This document shows positions 8,575 through 17,822 of a DNA stretch of 64,000 nt, in pieces. Origin of the DNA: Novosphingobium sp. CF614 (lineage in GTDB: Bacteria > Pseudomonadota > Alphaproteobacteria > Sphingomonadales > Sphingomonadaceae); NCBI RefSeq assembly GCF_900113255.1, contig NZ_FOOR01000002.1:62001-126000 (forward strand), written 5' to 3'. Below the pieces are notes generated by a model. The model was not told where the DNA came from. It saw only the letters and a program-made list of their open reading frames with translations, and searched no databases. A program made the position numbers and the translations under genes. The first letter of the stretch is position 1. Each line of letters begins with the position of its first letter.

Positions 8575-9674
8575 CCATGAAGACCCACCTGTCGCAAACG
8601 GTGCTCTTGCTCGCCTTCGCGCTTTCGGCCTGTTCCGGCGACACCTCAAGCACGAAACCCAAGGACACGGAGAAACTGGCGAACCCGCGCGCGGTCTCTG
8701 TCGCCCAGGTCGAGATGCGCCAAATCGGTGGAGCCCTGACCGCTTCGGGCCTCCTCGTACCGTATGAGGAAGCCGCGGTGGGATCGGAGTTGTCCGGCTT
8801 CCGGATCGCCGCGGTCATGGTCGATGAAGGCGCGGTCGTGCGTAAGGGGGAACCCCTCGCCCGCCTCGATCCGACCTTGATCGAAGCGAAGATCGCACAG
8901 GCCCGCGCGCAGCTGGCCCAGGCCAGGGTCCAGGCGGGCCAAGCCCAGGCCGAAGCGGGGCGCGTGCGAGGCCTCGATGGGTCTGGAGTCCTTTCCGACG
9001 AACAGATTGCGACCAGGCGCGCGCAGGCGGACAGCGCCGGGGCCGCGGCCACGGCGGCCGAAGCCCAGCTCAAGGATCTTCTCACGCAGCGGATGCTGAT
9101 GACGATCCGCGCACCGGTCGGCGGGATCGTGCTGGAGCGTGCTGCACGTCCCGGCGCGGTAGCGAACGGAAGCGGCGATCCCCTGTTCCGGATCGCGCGG
9201 GACCGCCGCATAGAACTCGATGCCGAGATTCCCGAAGATGCGCTGATTGCGATCGGTCCCGGTACGAAGGCGCGCGTGTCGTTACCCTCGGGCATACAAC
9301 TCGACGGCATGGTCCGCCGCGTATCGCCGCGCGTGGATTCCGGGACAAAGCTTGGCCGCGCGCGTATCAGCCTGCCGATCGATCCCCAGGTTCGCACTGG
9401 CGGCTTCGCCCGCGCGGAGTTTCAAAAGTTGCCTCGCATGGCCGCCGCCGTTCCGGAAAGCGCCCTGCAGTTCGAAGCCGGCGGCAGTACGGTGATGGTG
9501 ATCGGTGCCGACAATCGCGCGCATTCGCTGGCGGTTCGCACGGGTGAGCGCGCCGATGGATGGGTCGAATTGCTTGACGGGCCGCCGCCGGGCACGCGCG
9601 TCGCGCTGGGCGGAGCGGCCTTCCTGCTTGACGGGGATCGGGTCGAACCGGTCAAGCCGGCGACGGGCAAATAG
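8571..9674 (+). CDS. RND efflux periplasmic adaptor subunit
   Basis: A 367-residue membrane-fusion protein linking pump and channel. It has a lipoprotein signal ending in LSAC (Cys about residue 21). A barrel-sandwich/lipoyl half follows (GLLVPYEEAAVGSELSG), then a short coiled-coil hairpin of Ala/Gln-rich helices at about 105-165. The second lipoyl half is near 180 (MTIRAPVGGIVLERA), and a beta-barrel and membrane-proximal domain close the protein. The ATGA overlap with the upstream channel gene indicates translational coupling; the pump follows three bases after its stop. Substrate specificity cannot be deduced. Confidence 0.9.
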   Translation: MTMKTHLSQTVLLLAFALSACSGDTSSTKPKDTEKLANPRAVSVAQVEMRQIGGALTASGLLVPYEEAAVGSELSGFRIAAVMVDEGAVVRKGEPLARLDPTLIEAKIAQARAQLAQARVQAGQAQAEAGRVRGLDGSGVLSDEQIATRRAQADSAGAAATAAEAQLKDLLTQRMLMTIRAPVGGIVLERAARPGAVANGSGDPLFRIARDRRIELDAEIPEDALIAIGPGTKARVSLPSGIQLDGMVRRVSPRVDSGTKLGRARISLPIDPQVRTGGFARAEFQKLPRMAAAVPESALQFEAGGSTVMVIGADNRAHSLAVRTGERADGWVELLDGPPPGTRVALGGAAFLLDGDRVEPVKPATGK

Positions 9675-9677
9675 TCG

Positions 9678-12600
9678 ATGCGCATTTCCGCATGGGCCAT
9701 CCGCAATCCAATTCCGGTCAGCGTCCTCTTCATCCTGCTGCTGCTGGCCGGCGTGGGCGGCTATCTCACCCTGCCCGTCAAGCTGCTTCCGGACGTGTCT
9801 TTCCCGAGCGTCGAGGTGTCGGTGACGCTGAACGGCGCCGCGCCCAGCGAAGTGGAAACGCAGATCACCCGCGAGGTCGAAGCCGCAGTGTCCAACATCG
9901 CGGGGGTCGACCATGTGCAGTCGACCATCACGCTGGGCAAGTCGAGCACCACGATCGACTTCGACATCGGGGAAGATCCGCAGCGGGCGAGCGATGAGGT
10001 CCGGGCCGCTATCGAACGCATTCGTGACGCGCTGCCGCGCGAGATCGAAGAACCCGTGGTGTCCCGGCTCGAATTCGAGAGCGAACCGGTCGTCGTCTAC
10101 GCCGTGTCCGCACCCACCATGTCCGATGTGGAACTGAGCTGGTTCGTCGACGAGATCGTGACCAAGCGCCTGACGGCGGCCAAGGGCGTCGGACAAGTGC
10201 GGCGACTGGGCGGCGTCGATCGCGAAATCAACGTGACGCTCGACCCCCAGAAAATCGCCGCGCTGGACCTGACCGTCCCTGCGATCAACAATGCCCTGCG
10301 CAGCTTCAACGTGGACGTGCCCGGCGGCAGCGTCGACGTGGGAGGACGCACGCAGACCGTGCGCGTCCTCGGTGCCGCCGACACGGTGGAAAAGCTGCGG
10401 GAAACGGTCATTCCCACCGGTGACGGGCGCCAGATCCGGCTTGGTAACGTCGCCACCGTGACCAGCGGAGCCGCCGAGCGAACCCAGCTTGCGCAGTTGG
10501 AGAACCAGCCGGTCGTCGCGTTCCAGGTCATGAAGACCAAAGCCGCCTCGGACGTGGCGGTGGAGGACGAGATGACGAAAGCGGTGGCCGAGATCCAGGC
10601 CGAGCATCGCGACATCGCGTTTCGCAAGCTGCTGTCGGGCGCCCAGAGCACGCGCGAAAGCTACTATGCCACGGTAGGCAGCCTGATCGAGGGCATGCTG
10701 CTGGCGGCAGTCATCGTCTTCATGTTCCTGCGCGAATGGCGCAGCACGATCATTGCCGCGATCGCCATGCCGATCTCGCTCATCCCGACCTTCGCGGCCA
10801 TGGCCGCCCTGGGATTCAGCCTGAACATCATCACCCTGCTCGCGCTGACGCTGGTGATCGGCGTGCTCGTCGACGATGCCATCGTCGAGATCGAGAATAT
10901 CGAGAAGCGCATCGAGGCGGGCGAAACGCCATATCAGGCGGCCTTGGAAGGCGCGGACGCGATCGGTCTGGCGGTCATCGCGACGACCATGGCGATCGTG
11001 GTCGTCTTCATGCCGGTATCGTTCATGCCGGGCATGACCGGGCGCTTCTTCCGCGAGTTCGGTCTCACGGTCGCCATATCCGTGCTGTCCTCTCTCCTGG
11101 TCGCGCGCCTGCTTACGCCGCTGCTGGCGGCCTACTTCCTGAAGAGCAGGGCAAAGCCTCACCCCCGCAAGCCTTTTGGCGGCCCCTACCGGCGGGCGGT
11201 GGAATGGGCACTGGCCCATCGCTGGCTGTCGCTGGGCGGCGGGGCCGCGCTGTTCGCCGCATCGCTGTGGCTGGCGACCACGCTGCCGACGGGCTTCACG
11301 CCCGAACGCGACAGTGGAACCTTCGATATCCAGGTCGAGGGTCCCCCCGGCGCAAAGCTCGAGGAGATGCGCCGTGCGACAGCAATACTTACCGAAACGC
11401 TTCATAGGCAGGCCGACGTAGACCTCGTCTTCACCTCCATCGGCAGCGGCGGCAGCGTTGGGTCTGGAACTGTCACGGTACTGCTCAAGAAGGATCGGGC
11501 ACACACCACGCAGGAGTTCCAGGCTGCAATCCGGCCTTTGCTGCTCAAGATCCCGGACCTTCGCCTGAGCTATGGCGCCGGTGGCAACGGCGGCTCGGTC
11601 GTCCAGGTCATCCTGTCCGGGGAAGACGGCAATGCGCTCGCGGGCGCCGCGCTCGCCCTCGAACGCCAGATGCGCGCGCTGCCCGAGCTTGCCAATGTCC
11701 ACCAGCTCGCGCCGCGGCCAGCCGCTGAACTGGTAGTGCGGCCCAGGCCCGACGAAGCGGCCCGGCTTGGCGTTACGGCGGAAGCGCTCGCGGCGATCAT
11801 CCGCGTTTCAACCATGGGCGACGTCGATGCCAACACCGCCAAGTTCAACGACGGCGAGCAGCGGCTTGCCGTGCGGGTGCGGCTGCCCGACAGTGCTCGG
11901 GGCGATCTCGACACGATCGCCAACCTTCGTGTGCCGCTCGCAAGCGGTGAAGCGGTCCCGCTCTCAGCGGTAGCGTCATTGAGCTTCGAGCCCGGCGTCA
12001 CCCGCATCGAAAGGTTCGATCGCGAACGCCGCGTCACCGTCCAGGCGGAACTGAACGGCGTGTCGATCGGCCAGGCATTGGCGAAGATCGACAGCCTGCC
12101 AATCCTCCAGCAGCTTCCCGATGGCATCACCCGCCCTGCCTTCGGGCAATCCGCGGACATGGCGGAACTGTTCGGCGGGTTCATCGGCGCCATCGTCGCG
12201 GGCGTTGCCCTGATATTCGCGGTTCTGGTGCTGCTGTTCCGCAGCTTCTTCAAGCCGATCACGATTCTCGCGGCGCTGCCACTCTCGCTGGCTGGGGCTT
12301 TCGGGGGCCTCGCGCTTGGCGGCGCCGCCCTCAATCTGCCGGCATTGATCGGCCTGCTCATGCTCATGGGACTGGCCGCCAAGAACTCGATCCTGCTCGT
12401 CGAACATGCCATCGAATCCGAACGTGCCGGCGTCAGCCAGCACGACGCGCTGATCGAGGCCTGCCGCGATCGGGCGCGCCCGATCATCATGACGACCTTT
12501 GCCATGGCTGCCGGGATGGTCCCGACAGTACTGGGTCTGGGTGAAGGGTCCGAGTTCCGCGTGCCGATGGCACTGGCCGTCATCGGCGGGCTGATCTCGT

Positions 12601-12731
12601 CGACGGCTTTGTCGCTGGTGCTCGTGCCCGTCGTCTACGAGGTCATCGACGACCTTGAAAGGCGGATACGGCCGCGCCTGGCCCGTCTGGTCACCGCCGT
12701 GGAAGGCCCGGTGCGGACAAGGCCCGGCTGA
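9678..12731 (+). CDS. RND efflux pump permease, HAE1-type
   Basis: A 1017-residue inner-membrane proton-driven pump with two similar halves. TM1 is at about residues 10-30. A large porter domain follows, then TM2-6 near 330-490 containing the proton-relay motif GVLVDDAIVEIEN, then TM7, the second porter domain, and TM8-12 ending near 1000 (GLAAKNSILLVEHA, TTFAMAAGMVPTVLG). The length matches AcrB/MdtB relatives. It is last in a channel-adaptor-pump operon; the regulator is not adjacent. Whether it expels drugs, detergents or other lipophilic compounds is not visible. Confidence 0.93.
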   Translation: MRISAWAIRNPIPVSVLFILLLLAGVGGYLTLPVKLLPDVSFPSVEVSVTLNGAAPSEVETQITREVEAAVSNIAGVDHVQSTITLGKSSTTIDFDIGEDPQRASDEVRAAIERIRDALPREIEEPVVSRLEFESEPVVVYAVSAPTMSDVELSWFVDEIVTKRLTAAKGVGQVRRLGGVDREINVTLDPQKIAALDLTVPAINNALRSFNVDVPGGSVDVGGRTQTVRVLGAADTVEKLRETVIPTGDGRQIRLGNVATVTSGAAERTQLAQLENQPVVAFQVMKTKAASDVAVEDEMTKAVAEIQAEHRDIAFRKLLSGAQSTRESYYATVGSLIEGMLLAAVIVFMFLREWRSTIIAAIAMPISLIPTFAAMAALGFSLNIITLLALTLVIGVLVDDAIVEIENIEKRIEAGETPYQAALEGADAIGLAVIATTMAIVVVFMPVSFMPGMTGRFFREFGLTVAISVLSSLLVARLLTPLLAAYFLKSRAKPHPRKPFGGPYRRAVEWALAHRWLSLGGGAALFAASLWLATTLPTGFTPERDSGTFDIQVEGPPGAKLEEMRRATAILTETLHRQADVDLVFTSIGSGGSVGSGTVTVLLKKDRAHTTQEFQAAIRPLLLKIPDLRLSYGAGGNGGSVVQVILSGEDGNALAGAALALERQMRALPELANVHQLAPRPAAELVVRPRPDEAARLGVTAEALAAIIRVSTMGDVDANTAKFNDGEQRLAVRVRLPDSARGDLDTIANLRVPLASGEAVPLSAVASLSFEPGVTRIERFDRERRVTVQAELNGVSIGQALAKIDSLPILQQLPDGITRPAFGQSADMAELFGGFIGAIVAGVALIFAVLVLLFRSFFKPITILAALPLSLAGAFGGLALGGAALNLPALIGLLMLMGLAAKNSILLVEHAIESERAGVSQHDALIEACRDRARPIIMTTFAMAAGMVPTVLGLGEGSEFRVPMALAVIGGLISSTALSLVLVPVVYEVIDDLERRIRPRLARLVTAVEGPVRTRPG

Positions 12732-12917
12732 TCCACCATGACGGGCGCTTGAGGAGATGCCTTTACGGCGAACGCCGAAACAAGATGCAATGGCGGCTCG
12801 GGACTTGCCGCCGGTTTCGGTCAATCCGGCCGGTAGGCGCGGGACCGCCTTCGAAGTACGCGTAACAGGATTTACCGGTTCACGGTATTATGAAGTATCT
12901 GTTTTTCAAGGAAAATA

Positions 12918-12993
12918 TGGTGCCGCAGAAGGGACTCGAACCCCCGACCCCAACATTACGAATGTCGTGCTCTACCAGCTGAGCTACTGCGGC
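12918..12993 (-). tRNA. tRNA-Thr (anticodon CGT)
   Basis: On the minus strand a full cloverleaf can be folded. The acceptor stem is GCCGCAG/CTGCGGC, the D arm GCTC/GAGC, the anticodon stem CGACA/TGTTG with loop TTCGTAA (anticodon CGT), and the T arm has loop TTCGAGT. The 3' CCA is encoded. It lies between the RND operon and the TlpA-like gene. Confidence 0.97.
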
Positions 12994-13126
12994 GTGCCGG
13001 CTGTCCTGCAGGTGCAATACGGACGGTGGGCGGGGGCGGCCTTTACCGGGGGGTGGGGGCTAGTGCAAGGGCCTTTGCTGCGCAGGCGCGGATTCGAATG
13101 CCTGGCGCACGTCTTTCCGGCCGGTT

Positions 13127-13726
13127 TCAGCGAGCCTCGGCGATGAGCTTCGATGCATCGGGGCTGCTCCAGTCGTTGCCGCCGGTGTAGCGCCATACTT
13201 CCTTGCCCTGGTTGTCGAACAGCACTGTTACCGGCAGGTTGCCGCCGTAGCGGAAGCCAAGGTCGCCCTTTTCGTCGAGCCAAGGTTCGATGTGGTCGAG
13301 CTTTCGGCGGCGCAGGATCTCCACCACCTTGTCGGCCTGACCCATGTCCTGCGAAATCGGCAGCACGGTGATGCCAAGCTCGTTTTCCCTGGCGATCAAG
13401 GCATCCAGCGTGGGCATCTCGGCGATGCAAGGCGCGCACCAGGTGGCCCAGAGGTTTATCAACAGCGGCTTGCCCTTGAACGAAGCGAGGTCGAGGGTTT
13501 CCCCTGTGTTGTCGACCAGGATGGTCGCCGGCAACAGTTCGCCCTTGTGCGAACGGTCGAGCTTGCCGGCATTGCCGTCCGGCCCGGCCTGCTCGCCTCG
13601 AGGCGCGGTTTGGGAAGCCTGCGGTTGCGCGTCCTCACCGCTTTGCCTATCGCAGCCGCCCAGCAGGGCCGATGCTCCCGCCAGCGAACACAGGACGAGC
13701 GACTTGAGCGATTTGGAAGACAGCAA
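13127..13726 (-). CDS. TlpA-like periplasmic thioredoxin lipoprotein
   Basis: A 199-residue thiol-disulfide reductase of the TlpA/ResA type. A lipoprotein signal ends in LLGGC (Cys about residue 21). A low-complexity polar linker runs to about 55, and a thioredoxin fold follows with the active site WATWCAPC near residue 95 and the cis-Pro segment NLPVTVLF. It should act in the periplasm as an electron donor, for example in cytochrome c maturation. I place the start at the TTG at 13726 because no in-frame ATG precedes the signal peptide sensibly and GGAG lies upstream. Start codons of this gene and the divergent argH are only 19 bases apart. Confidence 0.88.
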   Translation of the reverse strand: MLSSKSLKSLVLCSLAGASALLGGCDRQSGEDAQPQASQTAPRGEQAGPDGNAGKLDRSHKGELLPATILVDNTGETLDLASFKGKPLLINLWATWCAPCIAEMPTLDALIARENELGITVLPISQDMGQADKVVEILRRRKLDHIEPWLDEKGDLGFRYGGNLPVTVLFDNQGKEVWRYTGGNDWSSPDASKLIAEAR

Positions 13727-13745
13727 GGCGGGGGGCTCCAACCAG

Positions 13746-15119
13746 ATGTGGGGCGGACGGTTCGCGGCTGGACCGTCTGCGATCATGCGCGAGATAAATG
13801 CCTCGATCCCCTTCGACAAGGCACTGTGGCGGCAGGACATCGCCGCCAGCAAGGCACATGTCGCGATGCTGGGCGCCTGCGGCATCGTTTCGAGCGAGGA
13901 CGCGGTGACGATCCGCGACGGGCTCGACCAGGTCGCCGCCGAGTACGAGGTGAACGGAGTGCCCGAGAACTGGGATCTCGAGGACATCCACATGACCACC
14001 GAATCGCGCCTGGCCGAACTGATCGGCCCGGCGGCCGGGCGCCTGCATACCGCACGCTCGCGCAACGACCAGGTGGCGACCGACTTCCGGCTTTGGGTCC
14101 GCGACGCGATCGACCAGGCCGACACCGGGCTGGAAGCACTCCAGGTCGCACTTGTCACGCGCGCCGGTGAACATGCCGATTCGATCATGCCCGGCTTCAC
14201 CCACTTGCAAACCGCGCAGCCGGTCACGCTTGGCCACCACCTGATGGCCTATTACGAGATGATCGCGCGTGACCGTTCGCGGTTCGCCGATGCCCGGAAG
14301 CGTATGAACAGGAGCCCGCTCGGCTCGGCGGCGCTGGCCGGCACCGGCTTTCCGATCGACCGCGAGATGACCGCTCAGGCGCTCGGCTTCGACGCGCCGA
14401 CCGCCAACAGCCTGGACGCCGTGTCCGACCGCGACTTCGCGCTCGACTACCTGATGGCCGCGAGCCAGTGCTCGCTGCACCTCTCGCGGCTGGCAGAGGA
14501 ATTCATCATCTGGGCGAGCCAGCCTTTCGGGTTCGTGGCCCTGCCGGACAGCCTTTCCACCGGCAGTTCGATCATGCCGCAGAAGAAGAACCCCGACGCG
14601 GCGGAACTGGTACGCGGCCACGCCGGACGCATCGCCGGCTGCCTGACCGGGCTGATGATTACCATGAAGGGCTTGCCGCTGGCCTATTCGAAGGACATGC
14701 AGGACGACAAGCCGCCGGTCTTCGAAGCCGCGAGCCTGCTCGCCCTGTCGATCGCGGCGATGGCCGGCATGGTCGGCGAAACGCGCTTTCGCACCGATCG
14801 CATGCGCGCCGCCGCCGAACTGGGCTTCGCCACCGCCACCGACCTGGCCGACTGGCTGGTGCGCGAGGGCGACATCCCCTTCCGCGAGGCGCATCACATC
14901 ACCGGCGCCGCGGTGAAGCTGGCCGAGAGCCGGGGCATGGCGCTCGACCAGTTGCCGTTGGAGGATCTCAAGGCCATCGACAGCCGCATCGACGAGCGGG
15001 TATTCAAGGCCCTCTCGGTCGAGGCATCGGTCGCCGCGCGCAAGAGCCACGGCGGCACCGCGCCCGAGCAGGTGCGCCTGCGCGTGGCCGAAGCCCGCGC
15101 CGCGCTGGGTATGGAGTGA
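13746..15119 (+). CDS. argH: Argininosuccinate lyase
   Basis: A 457-residue cytoplasmic enzyme that splits argininosuccinate into arginine and fumarate, the last step of arginine synthesis. It starts with the family's MWGGRF, has the [13 protein letters not shown] region (TARSRNDQ) near residue 105, the catalytic-loop signature [11 protein letters not shown] near 275, and a normal length. The first gene of argH-lipoprotein-lysA, it overlaps the next gene by one base. The frame is open upstream and a few homologues carry a short extra N-terminus (SNQM), so a TTG start slightly upstream is possible. Its promoter must lie within the divergent tlpA-like gene. Confidence 0.96.
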   Translation: MWGGRFAAGPSAIMREINASIPFDKALWRQDIAASKAHVAMLGACGIVSSEDAVTIRDGLDQVAAEYEVNGVPENWDLEDIHMTTESRLAELIGPAAGRLHTARSRNDQVATDFRLWVRDAIDQADTGLEALQVALVTRAGEHADSIMPGFTHLQTAQPVTLGHHLMAYYEMIARDRSRFADARKRMNRSPLGSAALAGTGFPIDREMTAQALGFDAPTANSLDAVSDRDFALDYLMAASQCSLHLSRLAEEFIIWASQPFGFVALPDSLSTGSSIMPQKKNPDAAELVRGHAGRIAGCLTGLMITMKGLPLAYSKDMQDDKPPVFEAASLLALSIAAMAGMVGETRFRTDRMRAAAELGFATATDLADWLVREGDIPFREAHHITGAAVKLAESRGMALDQLPLEDLKAIDSRIDERVFKALSVEASVAARKSHGGTAPEQVRLRVAEARAALGME

Positions 15120-15385
15120 TGGACATGCGCAAGGTTTCCGCCCTGGTCCTGCTTGTGGCGCTCGCCGCCTGCGGCCAGCGCTCGGCGCTGGAGTTGAAAC
15201 CGGGCCAGCAACTGCCGCCCGCGCCCTATGGCCGCGCGGACAAGCCGGGCCCGGCCGAACTGCTCGAACCGCCCACGCAGGCCATTCCCGAACGCAGCGT
15301 CGAGCTGCGCACCCGCTCCGAGCAGCGCGAGGACGATCCGTTCGATCTCCCGCCTCCCGAGCCGCCAGAACCCGAACACGACTGA
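15119..15385 (+). CDS. small lipoprotein, LptM-like
   Basis: An 88-residue predicted lipoprotein with the signal VLLVALAACGQ (acylated Cys near residue 19), then a Pro- and acid-rich tail (DDPFDLPPPEPPEPEHD) likely to be disordered. Small lipoproteins with a CGQ(K/R) N-terminus between argH and lysA are a recurring arrangement in alphaproteobacteria. The LptM/YifL family that they resemble assists maturation of the LptD translocon in E. coli. Assignment to LptM is by context and the CGQ start only. Its ATG overlaps the argH stop by one base. Confidence 0.75.
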   Translation: MDMRKVSALVLLVALAACGQRSALELKPGQQLPPAPYGRADKPGPAELLEPPTQAIPERSVELRTRSEQREDDPFDLPPPEPPEPEHD

Positions 15386-15395
15386 CAGGCTTGCC

Positions 15396-16655
15396 ATGGA
15401 TCATTTCGAATTGAAGAACGGCGAACTTTGCGCCGAACAGGTGCCGCTGGCCGAAATCGCCCGCGAGGTCGGCACGCCCGTCTATGTCTATTCGCGCGCA
15501 ACGCTCAGCCGTCATGCCAGGGTCTTTCGAGAAGCGCTTTCGGCGCTGCCCAAGGTGCACATCGCCTTCGCCGTGAAGTCCAACCCGAACCTTGCCGTGC
15601 TGCGGCTGCTGGCCAAGGAAGGATACGGCGCCGACGTCGTTTCGGAAGGCGAGATGAACCGCGCGCTTGCCGCCGGGATCGCGCCGAAGGACGTCGTGTT
15701 CTCGGGCGTCGGCAAGACTCGCGCCGAACTGATCGCGGCGGTGCGCGCCGGGATCGGCCAGTTCAACCTGGAAAGCGAGGAGGAAGGCGTCGAACTCGCC
15801 GGGATCGCCGCCGCCCTGGGCAAGACCGCCGCCTGCGCACTGCGCGTCAATCCCGATGTCGATGCGCGCACGCATGCCAAGATCTCCACCGGCAAGGCGG
15901 AGAACAAGTTCGGCGTGTCCCATGACCGGGCTTCCGGCATCTATGCCCGGCTCTCGGCCTTGCCGGGCCTGGATATGCGCGGCCTTGCCGTGCACATCGG
16001 CAGCCAGATCGGCGACCTCGAACCCTCGCGGCAGGCTTTCCTCAAGATGGGCGCGCTGATGAATGCCTTGCGCGTGCAGGGCTTCAAGGTCACGCACATG
16101 GACCTAGGCGGCGGCCTTGGCGTACCTTACAAAGCGGGCGAGCAGCTGCCCACCCCCGCCGACTACGGCGCCATGGTGACCGAAGTCGCGCTCGGCTGGG
16201 GCGTCACGCTGATGTTCGAGCCGGGGCGCGTCATCACCGGCAACTCGGGCGTACTGGTGACCGAAGTGGTGCGCGTGAAGCGCGGGGCGGGCCATCCCTG
16301 GGTGGTGGTCGACGCGGCGATGAACGACCTTGCCCGGCCGGCAATGTACGATGCCTGGCACGATTTCGTGGCGGTGAAGCCAAGCGGCGAAACCATGATC
16401 GCCAACATCGTTGGCCCGATCTGCGAGAGTTCCGACACTTTCGCCCTGGCCCGAGAGATCGATGCGGTCAGGGTCGGGGATCTTGCCGTTTTCCGTACCG
16501 CCGGCGCCTATGGCGCGACGATGGCCAACACCTACAACTCGCGCGCGCTGGTGCCCGAGGTGATGGTCGATGGCGACAAGTGGGCCGTGGTCGCCAGCCG
16601 CATAGAACCGGCGACGATCCTTGCCGCCGAACAAGTGCCCGAATGGCTGGATTGA
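15396..16655 (+). CDS. lysA: Diaminopimelate decarboxylase
   Basis: A 419-residue PLP enzyme converting meso-diaminopimelate to lysine and CO2. The PLP lysine is in HIAFAVKSNPNLAVL near residue 58. The domain also carries GYGADVVSEGE, the RVNPDVDA and HIGSQIGD segments, the GGGLGVPY phosphate loop near 235, and in the C-terminal barrel GPICESSDTFA with the catalytic Cys near 340 and AGAYGATMANTYN. It lies 10 bases after the lipoprotein gene. Other lysine-pathway genes (dapE, dapB) are elsewhere in the window, as single genes. Confidence 0.97.
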   Translation: MDHFELKNGELCAEQVPLAEIAREVGTPVYVYSRATLSRHARVFREALSALPKVHIAFAVKSNPNLAVLRLLAKEGYGADVVSEGEMNRALAAGIAPKDVVFSGVGKTRAELIAAVRAGIGQFNLESEEEGVELAGIAAALGKTAACALRVNPDVDARTHAKISTGKAENKFGVSHDRASGIYARLSALPGLDMRGLAVHIGSQIGDLEPSRQAFLKMGALMNALRVQGFKVTHMDLGGGLGVPYKAGEQLPTPADYGAMVTEVALGWGVTLMFEPGRVITGNSGVLVTEVVRVKRGAGHPWVVVDAAMNDLARPAMYDAWHDFVAVKPSGETMIANIVGPICESSDTFALAREIDAVRVGDLAVFRTAGAYGATMANTYNSRALVPEVMVDGDKWAVVASRIEPATILAAEQVPEWLD

Positions 16656-16677
16656 GCGACGGGGGAGGCTGAGCGTC

Positions 16678-17475
16678 ATGATCGATCACCTTCCCTTGTT
16701 CCACCGCATCGCCGGCCGGCCGGTCGTGGTGCTGGGTTCGGGCGAAGCGGCAGAGGCCAGGCGGCGGTTGGTCGCACGCGCTGGCGGATCGGTGATCGGC
16801 GATCTGGGCGAAGGCATCGAGCGCGGCGCGCGGTTCGCTTTCATCACCCACGAGGATGATGCGGCGGCGGAAAGCGACGCGATCCGCGCGCGCGGCGCCG
16901 GTCTTCTGGTCAATGTCACGGACCGGCCGGGCCTGTGCGATTTCACCGTTCCTTCGATTCTCGATCGCTCGCCGGTTCTGGTTGCGATCGGCACTGGCGG
17001 CGTCTCGGCGGGGCTGGCCAAGCAGCTGCGCCTGCGGCTGGAACAGATCGTGCCGCAGTCGCTCGGCGCGCTGGCCACGGCGCTCGGCACGGCGCGCGAG
17101 GCCTTGCGCGCGCGTTTCCCCGATGCCGGAAATCGCCGGCGCGCGCTCGACGCCGCGCTTGCGCAAGGGGGACCGCTCGATCCGCTGGCACCCGGCGGCG
17201 CGGACCGCATGGAGGACTGGCTGGCCGGCGCGAGCACCATCGCCGGAGAAACGATCGAGATCGTCCTGCGCAGCGACGACCCGGAAGACCTGACCTTGCG
17301 CGAGGCCCGCTTGCTGGGAACCGCCGATCTTGTCGCGTTCGAGACCGGGGTCGCGCCGCAAATCCTCGATCGCGTCCGCGCTGACGCGAAGCGAGTGACT
17401 ATTGCCCCCGCGCAAGTCCCGCCTGCCGGCGATGGCCTTGTGATCCTGCTGCGTGCGTCCGATTGCCCGTGTTAA
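16678..17475 (+). CDS. Precorrin-2 dehydrogenase / ferrochelatase-type protein (CysG N-terminal)
   Basis: A 265-residue protein matching the N-terminal half of CysG (Met8p-like), which oxidises precorrin-2 to sirohydrochlorin with NAD and inserts iron to form siroheme. It has the Rossmann opening LFHRIAGRPVVVLGSGEAAEARR, so the Gly-rich loop is GSGEAAEA, then VNVTDRPGLCDFTVPS and VAIGTGGVSAGLAKQLR. The region past about residue 170 is longer than the CysG N-terminal module and resembles a remnant of the methyltransferase start (EIVLRSDDPEDLTLREARLLG). No complete uroporphyrinogen methyltransferase follows. It is the last gene of the lysA run. Confidence 0.85.
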   Translation: MIDHLPLFHRIAGRPVVVLGSGEAAEARRRLVARAGGSVIGDLGEGIERGARFAFITHEDDAAAESDAIRARGAGLLVNVTDRPGLCDFTVPSILDRSPVLVAIGTGGVSAGLAKQLRLRLEQIVPQSLGALATALGTAREALRARFPDAGNRRRALDAALAQGGPLDPLAPGGADRMEDWLAGASTIAGETIEIVLRSDDPEDLTLREARLLGTADLVAFETGVAPQILDRVRADAKRVTIAPAQVPPAGDGLVILLRASDCPC

Positions 17476-17638
17476 CCACGACGTATTTGTTGCATCCATG
17501 CCACTATCCAGCGTGAAATAGGCTCCGGCAAGGTGCGCCTTCCGCTCATTACAATATTTTAATTGAGGAGAAACTGCTGATTGAGGCAAGTTTTCGAATG
17601 CTCTTGGTGTTCGAATTGCTGCTTTGAGGGTCGTGGAC

Positions 17639-17812
17639 GTGTCGGAAAACAAGGGGCCCAAACTGCCCGGGATCGATCGCACGGCCTTGCCCGATCTCGA
17701 TGTGCTCACCGGTGTCTTCGGTAGTCTTAACGATGTTCGCCGCCGCGATGCCGACGATGACAATCACGCCGAGCTGATGCCCTGCCTCTATCCCTTCGTT
17801 TTCCCGGATTGA
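17639..17812 (+). CDS. small hypothetical peptide, first gene of unknown operon
   Basis: A 57-residue reading frame that I do not recognise. It begins KGPKLPGIDRTAL, continues with DLDVLTGVFGSL, then a charged RRRDADDD stretch, and ends hydrophobic (PCLYPFVFPD) with a single Cys. I start it at the GTG at 17639 because GAGGG lies 8 bases upstream; GTG 17633 or TTG 17624 are alternatives. About 70 percent of codons end in G or C, as in coding DNA here. It stops 10 bases before the next gene, so it probably forms an operon with two unknown proteins. A short peptide with leader-like and hydrophobic halves could be a modified-peptide precursor; that is speculation. The 160 bases upstream are AT-rich and probably hold the promoter. 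Confidence 0.45.
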   Translation: MSENKGPKLPGIDRTALPDLDVLTGVFGSLNDVRRRDADDDNHAELMPCLYPFVFPD

Positions 17813-17822
17813 AACGCCGCAG

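Noticed and set aside
12757..13146. 129-residue plus-strand frame across the tRNA-Thr
   Set aside because: Its central residues (GTRTPDPNITNVV and so on) are the well-known false translation of a tRNA complement.
13647..16097. 816-residue open frame on the minus strand opposite argH and lysA
   Set aside because: It is antisense to two certain enzymes; its composition is the mirror of their codons, with no domain or ribosome site. Similar long antisense frames lie opposite the RND pump (9282-11702), the NUDIX/pit region (25621-27867) and the purM-side hypothetical (54239-56251).
17581..17724. TTG-started 47-residue Cys-rich frame (ECSWCSNCC) after a GAGGAG site
   Set aside because: It overlaps the better-supported 57-residue gene in another frame. 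Its composition is irregular and the Cys cluster comes from an AT-rich upstream segment, so it is likely chance.
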